Source: Natrialbaceae archaeon
Lineage (GTDB): Archaea > Halobacteriota > Halobacteria > Halobacteriales > Natrialbaceae
Length of the DNA stretch: 64,000 nt
Assembly: GCA_003559215.1 (NCBI GenBank)
Contig: PWMF01000058.1
Span: 1 to 64,000, forward strand
Direction of reading: 5' to 3'
The notes under the pieces are model-generated. The model was not told the DNA's origin. It made no database searches and saw nothing but the letters and a program-made list of their open reading frames with translations. The translations under genes and the position numbers were made by a program. Below are positions 33,724 to 42,669 of the stretch, in pieces. Every line of letters begins with the position of its first letter. Within the stretch, counting starts at the first letter, position 1.

Positions 33724-36651
33724 ATGAGTACGGAGACCGAACGAGCCGAGGAGCGGACGGAACCGTCCGTTCTCGGCTCGTGGGAAGAGTGGTACCACGT
33801 CCCAGTCGTCGGGGCCGTGATGCTGTTTATGTTCTGGGTCAGAACACAGTCGTACGAGGCCTTCGTCACCGATGACGGGACCCCCGCACTCGCGGGCGTC
33901 GACTCCTGGTACCACTGGCGGACGATCCAGTGGACGGCCGAGAACTACCCCCGAACGATGCCGTATGAAGTCTGGACGGGCTTTCCAACCGGCAACTACG
34001 TCGGCCAGTTCGGAACCCTCTTCGACCAGCTGATCGTCACCGCCGCGATGATCGTCGGTCTCGGGGAGCCCTCCTCGAGCACGCTGTACACCGTCTCCTT
34101 GCTCGCGGTGCCGGCGATGGCGGCGCTGGTCGCGATTCCCGTCTTCTACCTCGGTCGACGACTGGGCGGGACCGTCGGCGGACTCGTCGCCGTCGTTTTG
34201 CTCGCGCTCGCCCCCGGCCAGTTCCTCGTTCGGACCACGGCGGGACAGCTCCAGCACCACGTCGCCGAGGTGCTGTTCATGGCCGTCGCCGTCCTCGCGA
34301 TGACCGTCGCGCTGCGGGTCGCCGAGCGCGAGCAACCCATCTACGAACTCGTCGCCGACAAGAACTGGGACGCGCTCCGACAACCGACGATCTACGCCGC
34401 GTTGGCGGGGATCGCGCTCGCGCTGTATATTTGGGTCTGGCCTCCCGGGGTCGTCCTCATCGGAATCTTCGGCGTCTTCTTCGCGGTTCAGCTCTGTCTC
34501 GACTACGTCCGGGGGATCTCCCCCGATCACGTCGCGTTCGTCGGCGCCGTCTCGCTGGGCGTGACCGCGGTCGCGACGACTCTGCTGATCGAGGAACCCG
34601 GCACGAGCGTCACGAGCTTCGGCTACCTCCAGCCGGGCACCGCGGCGCTGGTCGCCGTTGGCTGTCTGTTCATGGCGTGGTTCGCCCGTCAGTGGAACGC
34701 CCGCGGGATCGATCGGCGGTTCTATCCGGGCGCGATCGCCGCCCTGATCGTCGGCGCGTTCGCGGTCATGTGGCTCGTCCTGCCGGACTTCTACGAGACG
34801 CTCGTCGGGAACCTCACCGGACGGCTCATCCCGCTCGATCCCGATGCTGGAACGCTGACGATCCAGGAGGCCCAGCCGCCCGACGACTTCACGGCCCACG
34901 TATTCAGCGAGTTCGGCACCGCCTTCTACACGATGCTCGCCGGGCTGGCGCTGTTGATCGCCCGACCGCTGTTCGGCCGGAAGTACCGCGCAGAGTACAC
35001 GCTGATCCTCGTCTGGTCGCTGTTCCTGATCAGCATGTCCGCGACTCAGATCCGCTTCTCGTACTATCTCGTCCTCGCGGTCGCCGTCGTCAACGCCGTC
35101 TTCGTCGCCGACGTCGTGCGGCTGTTCGATCTCGACCTCCAGCGCGGCGCGCGGTCGCTCGAGGGAGTCGAGACCTACCAGATCATCATTCTGTTCGTGG
35201 TCGTCCTGTTGCTGTTCGCGCCGCTGCTCCCGGTCGTCGCCGCCGACGGCGACACGGCGATCGATCGCGGCGAGGCCACGGGGCCACACCCCGACGCGAT
35301 GGTCTGGGAGGAGTCGACCCACTGGCTCGAGTCGAACACCCCCGAACCCGGTAACTACGGTGGTGCCGACAGGGCCGACGAACTCGAGTACTACGGCAGC
35401 TACGACTACCCCGACGGGGGCGACTTCGACTATCCCGAAGGTGCCTACGGCGTGCTGTCCTGGTGGGATTACGGCCACCTGATCACGACACAGGGCGAGC
35501 GGATTCCCCACTCGAACCCGTTCCAGCAGAACGCCGAGACCGCCTCGGCGTTCCTGACCGCCGAGTCCGAGCGGGGGGCCGAGCTGATCCTCGAGGCGAT
35601 GGCGGCCGGCGAGGACCCGCTGGACGGGGACGATAACGTTCGCCCGCTCGAGGAGCTCGAGGCGGCGGTCGACGACGACGCCGACGAGCAGATGCGGTAT
35701 GTGATGATCGACGACCAGATGGCGGGCGGGAAGTTCAGCGCGATGACCGCCTGGTCGGGCCCCGACTACGACCACTACGTCACGCCCGACGTCGAGGCCG
35801 GCGAGGAGATCGATCGCGACGAGGTCGACGACAGCCTCGAGGTCCCCTACGAGGATACGATGGTCGCGGGTCTCTACTTCGACGACGCCGCGGGGATGGA
35901 CAACTATCGGCTCGTCCACGAGAACGATCAGCGCACGGCCGGTTTCGTCAGCTACGCGCTGATCGACCCCGAGACCGATCAGGTGCTCACCGACGAGACC
36001 GGCCAGCACCAGGTTGCAATCAACCAGCCCCTCGATCAGCAGACCGAGATCCAGCTCTCGCAGTTCGAGCAGAGCCCCGACGTCGACGTCGAGTACATCG
36101 ACGAGCGCGAGGGTGCCGCGGTCAAGACCTACGAGCGCGTCGAGGGTGCGACGATCGTCGGCACTGCCCCCGACGCAGACGAGGGTGACGCGGTGACCGC
36201 AGAACTCGAGCTCGACTCCGGAGTCGATCGCGACAGCTTCACTTACGAACAGGAGGCCGAAGTCGACGAGAACGGCGAGTTCGAGCTGACGGTGCCGTAC
36301 GCGACCGACGACGAGCTCGACGTCGAGGACGGCTACACCGAGAGCGCCGTCGAGGCCGTCGACGAGTACACCGTGACCGTCGAAGGCGAGACACCCCAGC
36401 AGGGCGACATCGAGGTCCCCGAGAGCGCGGTCGTCGACGGTGAGATCGTCGAGGTCGACCTCGAGGAGACGGCGCTCGAGGCCGACGATGCCGCGGCTGA
36501 CGACGAAACGGACGGTACCGAGAACGGCGCCGACGATGCGGGCGACACCGCCGACGAGGACGATGATACCGGTGCCGAAGCCGACGACGGCGAGGACGCC
36601 GACGATACCGCCGGCTCGCTCGTCCCGACTGCAGCCGGACTCGCGGACTGA
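33724..36651 (+). CDS. aglB: Oligosaccharyltransferase AglB
   Basis: 975 aa. It transfers the lipid-linked glycan to Asn of exported proteins. The N-terminal half has about 13 membrane helices. GVDSWYHWR (residues 58-66) contains the catalytic Asp of the first external loop. SWWDYGHLITTQGERIPHSN (~579-598) carries the WWDYG acceptor-recognition motif of STT3/AglB. The extracellular C-terminal domain is very acidic and ends in an Asp/Glu/Ala/Thr-rich tail (~910-975). It follows aglG on the opposite strand and closes the glycosylation region. A convergent gene follows after a hairpin with a T/A run. Confidence 0.95.
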   Translation: MSTETERAEERTEPSVLGSWEEWYHVPVVGAVMLFMFWVRTQSYEAFVTDDGTPALAGVDSWYHWRTIQWTAENYPRTMPYEVWTGFPTGNYVGQFGTLFDQLIVTAAMIVGLGEPSSSTLYTVSLLAVPAMAALVAIPVFYLGRRLGGTVGGLVAVVLLALAPGQFLVRTTAGQLQHHVAEVLFMAVAVLAMTVALRVAEREQPIYELVADKNWDALRQPTIYAALAGIALALYIWVWPPGVVLIGIFGVFFAVQLCLDYVRGISPDHVAFVGAVSLGVTAVATTLLIEEPGTSVTSFGYLQPGTAALVAVGCLFMAWFARQWNARGIDRRFYPGAIAALIVGAFAVMWLVLPDFYETLVGNLTGRLIPLDPDAGTLTIQEAQPPDDFTAHVFSEFGTAFYTMLAGLALLIARPLFGRKYRAEYTLILVWSLFLISMSATQIRFSYYLVLAVAVVNAVFVADVVRLFDLDLQRGARSLEGVETYQIIILFVVVLLLFAPLLPVVAADGDTAIDRGEATGPHPDAMVWEESTHWLESNTPEPGNYGGADRADELEYYGSYDYPDGGDFDYPEGAYGVLSWWDYGHLITTQGERIPHSNPFQQNAETASAFLTAESERGAELILEAMAAGEDPLDGDDNVRPLEELEAAVDDDADEQMRYVMIDDQMAGGKFSAMTAWSGPDYDHYVTPDVEAGEEIDRDEVDDSLEVPYEDTMVAGLYFDDAAGMDNYRLVHENDQRTAGFVSYALIDPETDQVLTDETGQHQVAINQPLDQQTEIQLSQFEQSPDVDVEYIDEREGAAVKTYERVEGATIVGTAPDADEGDAVTAELELDSGVDRDSFTYEQEAEVDENGEFELTVPYATDDELDVEDGYTESAVEAVDEYTVTVEGETPQQGDIEVPESAVVDGEIVEVDLEETALEADDAAADDETDGTENGADDAGDTADEDDDTGAEADDGEDADDTAGSLVPTAAGLAD

Positions 36652-36673
36652 CTTCGACTCTTTTCCGTTCGCT

Positions 36674-36688
36674 CGAGTAAAAAACTCG
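36674..36688. terminator. Bidirectional terminator between aglB and the Cdc6-like gene
   Basis: CGAGT-AAAAA-ACTCG hairpin, with TTTT shortly before it on the plus strand and a T-run on the minus strand. It lies between two convergent genes. Confidence 0.5.
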
Positions 36689-36762
36689 GTTCGCTACCGG
36701 CTCGTCGTCAACGCGATCGTCGGACGGTGTCTCGCCGCAACCCCGCTCCCCGACGGACTGGC

Positions 36763-37923
36763 TCACGACGATTCACCGTCCGTCGCGGCCAGCGCCCGGA
36801 ACACGATCGTCGGGAACCGGGGGACCACCGTGCTGGGACGGCGCCCGCTCCCGTTCGTCGGGAGCGGCACCCGTTCGATGACGCCCCGATCGGCGAGCTC
36901 GTACAGGAACCGTTTGACCGTCCCGGCGGTCAGCCCCGATCGGTCGGCGATTTCGGTCGCGACCTCGCGGATGGGCTGGTCGACCGCGTCGACGGCGATC
37001 AGGTCGCACAGCACCCGCTGGCGCGTCTCCGAGAGTGAGAGTGTCCGGTCGACGTGGACGCCGGCGTCGGGAACGTTCTCCATCGCCCGCTCGAGGTGGG
37101 TCCGTTCGATCCGATCCGCGTCGTCCTCGCCGGCCAGCACCGCCGCGCCGAACAGCGCCGCGAGCGCGTCGTGGGCGTTGCCGTCGGCCCAGACTGCGAT
37201 CTCGCGGACGGTTTCGTGTTCGAGTGCGCCCGCTGTCAGCCCCGTGGACGTCCGATCGGTGACGACGTCGACGAGTTCGTGGTGGCGGTAGGCCGGCGCC
37301 GTCACCGTCGTCCCGCGCCAGCTCTCGGGCTCGTCTTGGCCGACGGCGAGCGTCGAGACGCTCTCGCTCGCCGGCTCGACGAGCTCCTGAACGCGATCGT
37401 AGGAGAGGGTCTCCGGCTCGTCGTGGTGATCGACGGCCACGACGGCTCGTCGGTCCGGTCGCGAGAGTCGGGTACAGAGCCGCTCCCGCAGGTCGTCGGT
37501 GCCGACGCCGCTCTCGGGGACCGAGTCCGGGGAGATCATCGAGAGCACGGTCCGGTAGAACGCGAAGGGGCTTCCGACGCGTCGGGTGTCGACGTAGACG
37601 AACCACGTCACCGTCCCGGTGCTGCCGGCTCGGGTCGTCGTTCCGATCGTTCGGGTCGGCTCGCCGAGCCGTTCGTTCAACGCGCCGAACAGCGCCGTCA
37701 CGATCGCGGACGTGCCGGCTCCCGCCGGCCCGACGAGCGTTGCCGGTTCGGGCAACTCGTCGTCGAACACCGGCTCGAGCGCGTCGAGCAGCTGCTCGAG
37801 CACGGGGCCTCGTCCCACCGGCTCCGCGCGGTGGACGACTGGGCTGAGGTGGTTGCGGTTGACGACGATCCCGCTCGTTCGGTGCGCGGATCGTCGTCTG
37901 GCGATGCGCTCCTCGAGGTTCAT
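36763..37923 (-). CDS. Cdc6-like AAA+ protein with degenerate Walker A
   Basis: 386 aa from ATG 37923. The overall order matches Orc1/Cdc6: RNHLSPVVHRAEPVGRGPVL before the P-loop, an AAA+ core, a lid (NAHDALAALFGAAVLAGE, THLERAMENVP), and a C-terminal winged helix (LSETRQRVLCDLIAVDAVDQ, GLTAGTVKRFLYELADRGVI). But the P-loop reads GPAGAGTS (65-72), with Thr in place of the essential Lys, and the Walker B region reads VVAVDHHDE. ATP hydrolysis is therefore doubtful. Its ATG overlaps the glpC stop (TGATG), so it is translated with the glycerol-3-phosphate dehydrogenase operon. Could be a regulator derived from Cdc6. Confidence 0.8.
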   Translation of the reverse strand: MNLEERIARRRSAHRTSGIVVNRNHLSPVVHRAEPVGRGPVLEQLLDALEPVFDDELPEPATLVGPAGAGTSAIVTALFGALNERLGEPTRTIGTTTRAGSTGTVTWFVYVDTRRVGSPFAFYRTVLSMISPDSVPESGVGTDDLRERLCTRLSRPDRRAVVAVDHHDEPETLSYDRVQELVEPASESVSTLAVGQDEPESWRGTTVTAPAYRHHELVDVVTDRTSTGLTAGALEHETVREIAVWADGNAHDALAALFGAAVLAGEDDADRIERTHLERAMENVPDAGVHVDRTLSLSETRQRVLCDLIAVDAVDQPIREVATEIADRSGLTAGTVKRFLYELADRGVIERVPLPTNGSGRRPSTVVPRFPTIVFRALAATDGESS

Positions 37924-39275
37924 CAGTCGACGAGCGCGGCCTCGAGGACCTCGAGGGTGTGGGTGATCTCGTAGCCGGTGCCGTGGCCCATCTGCATCGA
38001 ACAGGTCGGACACTCCGTGAGTCCGGTCGTCGCTTCCGCGTCCTCCATGTGCTCGAACATCTCCTCGCCGATCTTCATGGAGGTTTCGTAGTTCTCCTCC
38101 TTCCAGCCGTACGTTCCGGAGATGCCAGAACAGGAGTCGCCGACGTCCTCGACGTCGATCCCGTCGATCGCGCTCAGCACCTCGACCGTTTGACCGTCAA
38201 GTCCCTGGTTGCGGGCGTGACAGGGCGCGTGGTAGGCGAACTCTGCGTCGACGGCGGTCCCCTCGAGCTCGCCTGTCAGATCCTCGTGAACCCGAAGGTA
38301 CTCGACGGCGTCCCAGGTGTTCGCGGCGACGTTCTCGGTGCCCTCGAAGTCGAACAGTTCGGGGTACTCCTGGCGGATCGACATCGAACACGAGCTACAG
38401 GAGGCGACGATGTCGGCGCCGTCCTCGATCGCGTCGGCGAGTTCGCGGACGTTGGTCTCGGCGGCCCGGCGGGCGTCCTCGAGCATTCCGTTGGCGAACA
38501 TCGGCGTCCCCGAGCAGGCCTGCTCGGGGACCATCACCTCGTAGCCGAGGTGTTCGTAGACCCGGACGAGCGCCTTCGCGACCTCCGGCGTGTTGTAGTT
38601 CGAGTAACAGCCGTGGAAGTACGCGATGCGCTTGTGGGGGTTCTCGAGGTCCTCGCCGCGCGCCGCCCGGGCCTCCCGCGCTCGCTCCCTCGAGGTGTCG
38701 TTGCCGCCGCGCTCGGCCCACCAGCCGCGGAACGTCTGGGTCGCGAACTCGGGGAACTCCCGGTCGCCGGCGATCCCGATCACCTTTTCGCCCATCCACT
38801 GCGTGACCGACAGCCCCATCACGAAGTTGGCAGTCCGAGGGAAGGTCGCGGCGATCGGCGCCAGCTTCCGGTAGTTCGAGAGCATCCGGTTGCGCCAGTA
38901 CTCCCGGGAGAGCTTGCTCATGTTCTCCTCGACGTACTCCGCTCGAGCGGTGTTGTGCATCTGGGAGAGGGGCACCTCCGAGGGACAGGCGCTGTCACAG
39001 CGCATGCAGTTCGAACACTTCATCACCGAGTCGTCGATGTCGTGGTCATCCTGCCGTTTGAGCCGCCACTGTTCGGGGCCCTGGAACTTCGGCCCGGGGA
39101 ACTCGTCGTCAACCTCGGCGACGGGACAGTTCGTATCGCAGGTCGAGCACTTGTAGCAGTTGTCCGCGCCCGGTCGGAGGTCCATCTCCTCGGCCTCGGG
39201 GAACACCTCGATCGGTTCGAACCCCTCTTCTTCGCCCGGTACGTGATCGTCCATCGGCTGTTCTGCGTCACTCAT
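37923..39275 (-). CDS. glpC: Anaerobic-type glycerol-3-phosphate dehydrogenase subunit C
   Basis: 450 aa from ATG 39275, with GGTGA ahead of it; a longer upstream frame overlaps glpB and is rejected. Two [4Fe-4S] clusters: CYKCSTCDTNCPV (~41-53) and CSNCMRCDSACPSEVP (~89-104). Two CCG domains follow (FHGCYSNYNTPEVAKALVRV ... CSSCSMSIRQEYP, and YHAPCHARNQGL ... GDSCSGISGTYGWKEENY ... CPTCSMQMGHGTG). It passes electrons from GlpA/GlpB toward the membrane quinone pool. Last of glpABC; followed by a coupled Cdc6-like gene. Confidence 0.94.
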   Translation of the reverse strand: MSDAEQPMDDHVPGEEEGFEPIEVFPEAEEMDLRPGADNCYKCSTCDTNCPVAEVDDEFPGPKFQGPEQWRLKRQDDHDIDDSVMKCSNCMRCDSACPSEVPLSQMHNTARAEYVEENMSKLSREYWRNRMLSNYRKLAPIAATFPRTANFVMGLSVTQWMGEKVIGIAGDREFPEFATQTFRGWWAERGGNDTSRERAREARAARGEDLENPHKRIAYFHGCYSNYNTPEVAKALVRVYEHLGYEVMVPEQACSGTPMFANGMLEDARRAAETNVRELADAIEDGADIVASCSSCSMSIRQEYPELFDFEGTENVAANTWDAVEYLRVHEDLTGELEGTAVDAEFAYHAPCHARNQGLDGQTVEVLSAIDGIDVEDVGDSCSGISGTYGWKEENYETSMKIGEEMFEHMEDAEATTGLTECPTCSMQMGHGTGYEITHTLEVLEAALVD

Positions 39276-39366
39276 CGAATCACCAGTGTCGGTCGGTTTC
39301 GCTCGTTCGCACCGCTCGAGTCGCTCGAGGCGGCTGTCACCACTGCACTCGCCGCTGCGGTCGCGC

Positions 39367-40650
39367 TCATCTGCCCGCCTCCGCGCCGGCTCGACCGCCC
39401 GCGACGTACCCCGTCGCAAGCGAGACGCCGGCACCCGATTTTTCGGCCGCGTAGTCGTAGCCGCCCAGCACCGCCCCCGCCGCTCGCAGGTTCGCGAACT
39501 CGGGCTCCTCGTCGGCGTCGAGCGGTCGCAGCTCGCGGTCCGGTACGACGCCGAACCGGGCGTAGGGCTGCTCGCCGAAGACGTCGTCGACGAACCAGTC
39601 GTAGCGGTCGTCGGCGTGTGGCACGTAACAGTCGAAGATCGGCTCGAACACCCGCTCGCGCTCGCTTCGGACGCCCTTGCCGACGAGCCCGCCCGTCGCG
39701 AGGACGTACTGGCCCGCCTCGTGGGGGATCTCCTGGCCGTGGCGGTCGACGAGTACGTGGTCGATAGCGTCGCCGTCGGTTTCGTACCCGACGACCGGGA
39801 CGCCCGAGGTGACGCGCACCCCGGCGTCCTCGAGGGCCTCGTACAGCAGATCTTCGAGGCGAATCCCTGGCAGGCTGGGCGGACCCATCGGCACCTCGAA
39901 GACGTCGGCGCCGAGCGACTCGGCGAGCTCGGCCCGGACCTCCGCGGCGTGTTCGTCGCCCAGTAGCGCGGGAAAACCGACGCGGGACTCGCCCTCGAGG
40001 TGCGGTTTCACGATCGACGCGAGCGCCTCGCGAGCGGAGCGGTCGCCCGCAGCCGTCTCGACGCGTTCCTCGTGATCGAGCAGGTGGGCGTACCGCGTGA
40101 GCTTCGCGTCGTCCCGGACGATGCCCGGAAACTGCAGGGTGACGCCGCGGGCCGAAAACGGGGCGCCCGCGGCCTCGAGGTGGGAGGCCGCCAGCGGCGC
40201 GTCGAAGTCGGTCAGCGTCTCGAACCCGACGAGCAGCGTCTCCTGCGGGTCGCTCGCCAGCCCAGCGGCCGTCGAGACCGGGTATCGCGCCGTCGGTTTC
40301 ACCGTACCCCCGTGGGTCGGCACCAGCGCGTTCGAGTCGGTGTGGTCGCCGGCGTAGGCGTCGCCGGCGATCTCGTCGAAAAAGGAGAGGGCCTCCCGGA
40401 CCGCCTCGGTGCCGACCCGTCGGTAGGGGTGGCTCTCGGGAAGCTCCTCGAGTCGCTCGAACGGGTCGACGATCGGGCCCTCGCCCTCGTGGGTGTAGCC
40501 CAGCACGTCGATCAACCCACTCGCGTTCCTGAGGGTGCTTTGCTTGTGCGCGACGAGCCGGACGTCGACGCCCTCCTCGGCCGCCGCGAGCGCCGCGGTC
40601 GCGCCCGCGATCCCGCCGCCGATCACGAGGACGTCGTCGGTGATCGCCAT
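39367..40650 (-). CDS. glpB: Glycerol-3-phosphate dehydrogenase subunit B
   Basis: 427 aa. DVLVIGGGIAGATAALAAAE is a Rossmann flavin-binding motif. ATLRNASGLIDVLGYTHEGE-like sequence and ARGVTLQFPGIVRDD are GlpB family stretches, and GVSLATGYVAGGRAGAEAG closes the flavin site. ATG 40650 is chosen over GTG 40662 because the GGAGGTGA ribosome site overlaps that GTG and lies 8 nt before the ATG, which is 1 nt from the glpA stop. It probably relays electrons between GlpA and GlpC. Preceded and followed by operon partners. Confidence 0.92.
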   Translation of the reverse strand: MAITDDVLVIGGGIAGATAALAAAEEGVDVRLVAHKQSTLRNASGLIDVLGYTHEGEGPIVDPFERLEELPESHPYRRVGTEAVREALSFFDEIAGDAYAGDHTDSNALVPTHGGTVKPTARYPVSTAAGLASDPQETLLVGFETLTDFDAPLAASHLEAAGAPFSARGVTLQFPGIVRDDAKLTRYAHLLDHEERVETAAGDRSAREALASIVKPHLEGESRVGFPALLGDEHAAEVRAELAESLGADVFEVPMGPPSLPGIRLEDLLYEALEDAGVRVTSGVPVVGYETDGDAIDHVLVDRHGQEIPHEAGQYVLATGGLVGKGVRSERERVFEPIFDCYVPHADDRYDWFVDDVFGEQPYARFGVVPDRELRPLDADEEPEFANLRAAGAVLGGYDYAAEKSGAGVSLATGYVAGGRAGAEAGR

Positions 40651-40651
40651 C

Positions 40652-42361
40652 TCAGCGCTCACCTCCGTCGGAGCGTGCCGGCGAGGCGGTCCGTGCGCCC
40701 GAATCGAACGCGCCGTAGTCGACTCCCTCCGCGCGGCTCGCGGGATCGTTATCTCGGTTCATCGTCGTCGCGTGCAGGGCGTAGTTGAGCATCGCCTGGG
40801 AGAGCTGCTCGCCCCAGAGGGCGTGGCGCTCGCCCTTCCAGCGCTCCTGGAACAGCTCGTCGAGCGCTTCCCGGGTCGTCTCCTCGTCGTACTCGGGGTG
40901 GAGCTCGTTGGCCATGTTCGCACAGCAGAAGCCGCCCTGGCAGTTGCCCATCGACGCGCGGGTTCGGATTCGGACCGCGTTGAGGTCCGAGCCGGACTGC
41001 GAGATCGCGTCCTGAACTTCGGCCCGCGTGACGCCCTCGCACTGGCAGACGACGGGGTTCGGGTCGTCGGTCTCGAGGACCTCCTGCGACCGACTCCCGA
41101 GGCGCTGTTTGCTCCGGCGGGCGATCGGCGAGCGCAGCCCGAAGTCGTCCATCCCCTCCTCGAGGACGGCGAGGTTCTCGCTGCCCGGCAGGGCCTCCTC
41201 GGCGGTCGCACACGAGGCGCGAACGCCGAGCTGGTCGCAGACGTGGTTCGAGATCTCCTCGGCCATCGCCCGGTAGGTCGTGAACTTCCCGCCGACGATG
41301 CTCGACATGCCGGTGACGCCGTCGCGATCCTCGTGATCGAGCAGGAAGAAATCGCGCGTGATGTCGGTGGGGTCCTTCGTCCCCCGTCCCGGCGGCTCGT
41401 ACAGGGGTCGGACGCCCCAGAACGAGCGGATCGTCCGGGCCTCCTCGAGGATCGGCACGAGCTCCGAGAGCGTGTCGATCATCATGTCGACCTCCCACTT
41501 CTCCTCGGGGTAGTCGTCGGGGTCCTCGACCTCCTCGTCCGTGGTACCCAGAATCGCCGTCGTCTCGTGAGGGACGATAATGTCGGCGTCGCCCTTCGGC
41601 CGGCAGCGGTTGATCACGGTGTCGACCTGTCGGACGTTCATGATCGTCATGACGCCCTTCGAGGGGCGGACCTCGACGTCTAAATCGGCCATCGCGCCGA
41701 TCTGGCCGGCCCAGGCGCCGGTAGCGTTGACCACGTTGTCGGCCGTGATGTCCTCGGTCGTCCCCGGCGTTTTGTGCGTGCGATTTCCCGGTCCGGAGTC
41801 GTGGCGCACCGTCACGCCGTAGATGTCGTCGCCATCGCGCAGCAGGTCGATTACCTCGGCGTGGGTCTCGATGCGGGCGCCGTAGTTCTCGGCGTCGATC
41901 GCGTTCGCGACGCAAAGTCGGAACGGATCGATCGCGCCGTCTGGGACCTGGATCGCGCGTTTGACGTCCGTGGCGAGGTAGGGTTCGACCTCGCGGGCTT
42001 CCCGTCCCGAGAGAACTCTCGCCGGAATGTCGCAGTCGCGACAGCCCTCGAGTTTTTCCCGGAAGTAGTCGTCCGGGTCCTCGGGGCGCTGGACGAACAG
42101 CCCGCCGGTCATCTCCACGCAGTGACCGGCGATATCCCGAAGGATCTCGTTTTCCTCGATACACTCGACCGCGCTGGCCTGGTCAGAGACCGCGTATCGT
42201 CCCCCGCTGTGTAGCAGGCCGTGCATCCGGCCCGTCGTCCCGTCGGTCAGATTGCCTCGCTCGACGAGCGTGACCTCGAGGCCGCGCATCGCCAGATCCC
42301 TGGCGATGCCACAGCCGGTCGAGCCGCCCCCGAGCACGAGAACCTCGGTGTCGTGTGCCAT
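40652..42361 (-). CDS. glpA: Glycerol-3-phosphate dehydrogenase subunit A (catalytic)
   Basis: 569 aa. [20 protein letters not shown] (residues 6-25) binds [23 protein letters not shown] is the DAO/GlpA substrate region, and [13 protein letters not shown] and [17 protein letters not shown] complete the flavin fold. A BFD-type [2Fe-2S] domain follows near the C-terminus ([11 protein letters not shown], then [16 protein letters not shown]). It oxidises glycerol-3-phosphate to dihydroxyacetone phosphate. Its promoter lies in the 308-bp region shared with the divergent glpK. Confidence 0.95.
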   Translation of the reverse strand: MAHDTEVLVLGGGSTGCGIARDLAMRGLEVTLVERGNLTDGTTGRMHGLLHSGGRYAVSDQASAVECIEENEILRDIAGHCVEMTGGLFVQRPEDPDDYFREKLEGCRDCDIPARVLSGREAREVEPYLATDVKRAIQVPDGAIDPFRLCVANAIDAENYGARIETHAEVIDLLRDGDDIYGVTVRHDSGPGNRTHKTPGTTEDITADNVVNATGAWAGQIGAMADLDVEVRPSKGVMTIMNVRQVDTVINRCRPKGDADIIVPHETTAILGTTDEEVEDPDDYPEEKWEVDMMIDTLSELVPILEEARTIRSFWGVRPLYEPPGRGTKDPTDITRDFFLLDHEDRDGVTGMSSIVGGKFTTYRAMAEEISNHVCDQLGVRASCATAEEALPGSENLAVLEEGMDDFGLRSPIARRSKQRLGSRSQEVLETDDPNPVVCQCEGVTRAEVQDAISQSGSDLNAVRIRTRASMGNCQGGFCCANMANELHPEYDEETTREALDELFQERWKGERHALWGEQLSQAMLNYALHATTMNRDNDPASRAEGVDYGAFDSGARTASPARSDGGER

Positions 42362-42390
42362 CCCTTCGTCCGTACCTAGCCCTCGTCTGC

Positions 42391-42400
42391 CTTTATTTTA
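42391..42400 (-). promoter_or_regulatory. TATA box of glpABC
   Basis: The minus strand TAAAATAAAG is centred ~34 bp upstream of the glpA ATG (42361), predicting a leader of about 9 nt. Confidence 0.6.
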
Positions 42401-42564
42401 TCGACGGCACAGAACCGTCAGTAACGACCGGCTAGTCGGCTGATGAGTTCGGAGCGGAGCACTCTCGCTTTTCGAGTAAAATCACCCGAACGATCCACGT
42501 TCGAGCACGTGAACCGGATATTTCGACCGGTTCGAACACGATTCTTCCGACGACAAGTGGCAAC

Positions 42565-42622
42565 CATCCTACTATTTCGGCAACGTTTATAATGATCGTA
42601 GGAAATGTTTACCAGTAGGATG
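42565..42622. promoter_or_regulatory. glpK core promoter bracketed by a 9-bp inverted repeat
   Basis: The arms are CATCCTACT (42565-42573) and AGTAGGATG (42614-42622), 40 bp apart. The glpK TATA box TTTATAAT (42586-42593) lies between them and the right arm covers the predicted start site (~42616). The rest of the 308-bp glpA-glpK intergenic region holds the glpA TATA box and no gene. Candidate operator for the glycerol regulon. Confidence 0.6.
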
Positions 42623-42669
42623 CGATCGTCAGTAAAGACATCGCTCGGGACGATCCGGGGTGACCACGA

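Noticed and set aside
33721-36009. A 762-codon open frame antisense to aglB
   Set aside because: It mirrors aglB codons in a GC-rich genome; Asp/Glu/Arg/Gly-rich sequence with no domain, and aglB is unambiguous.
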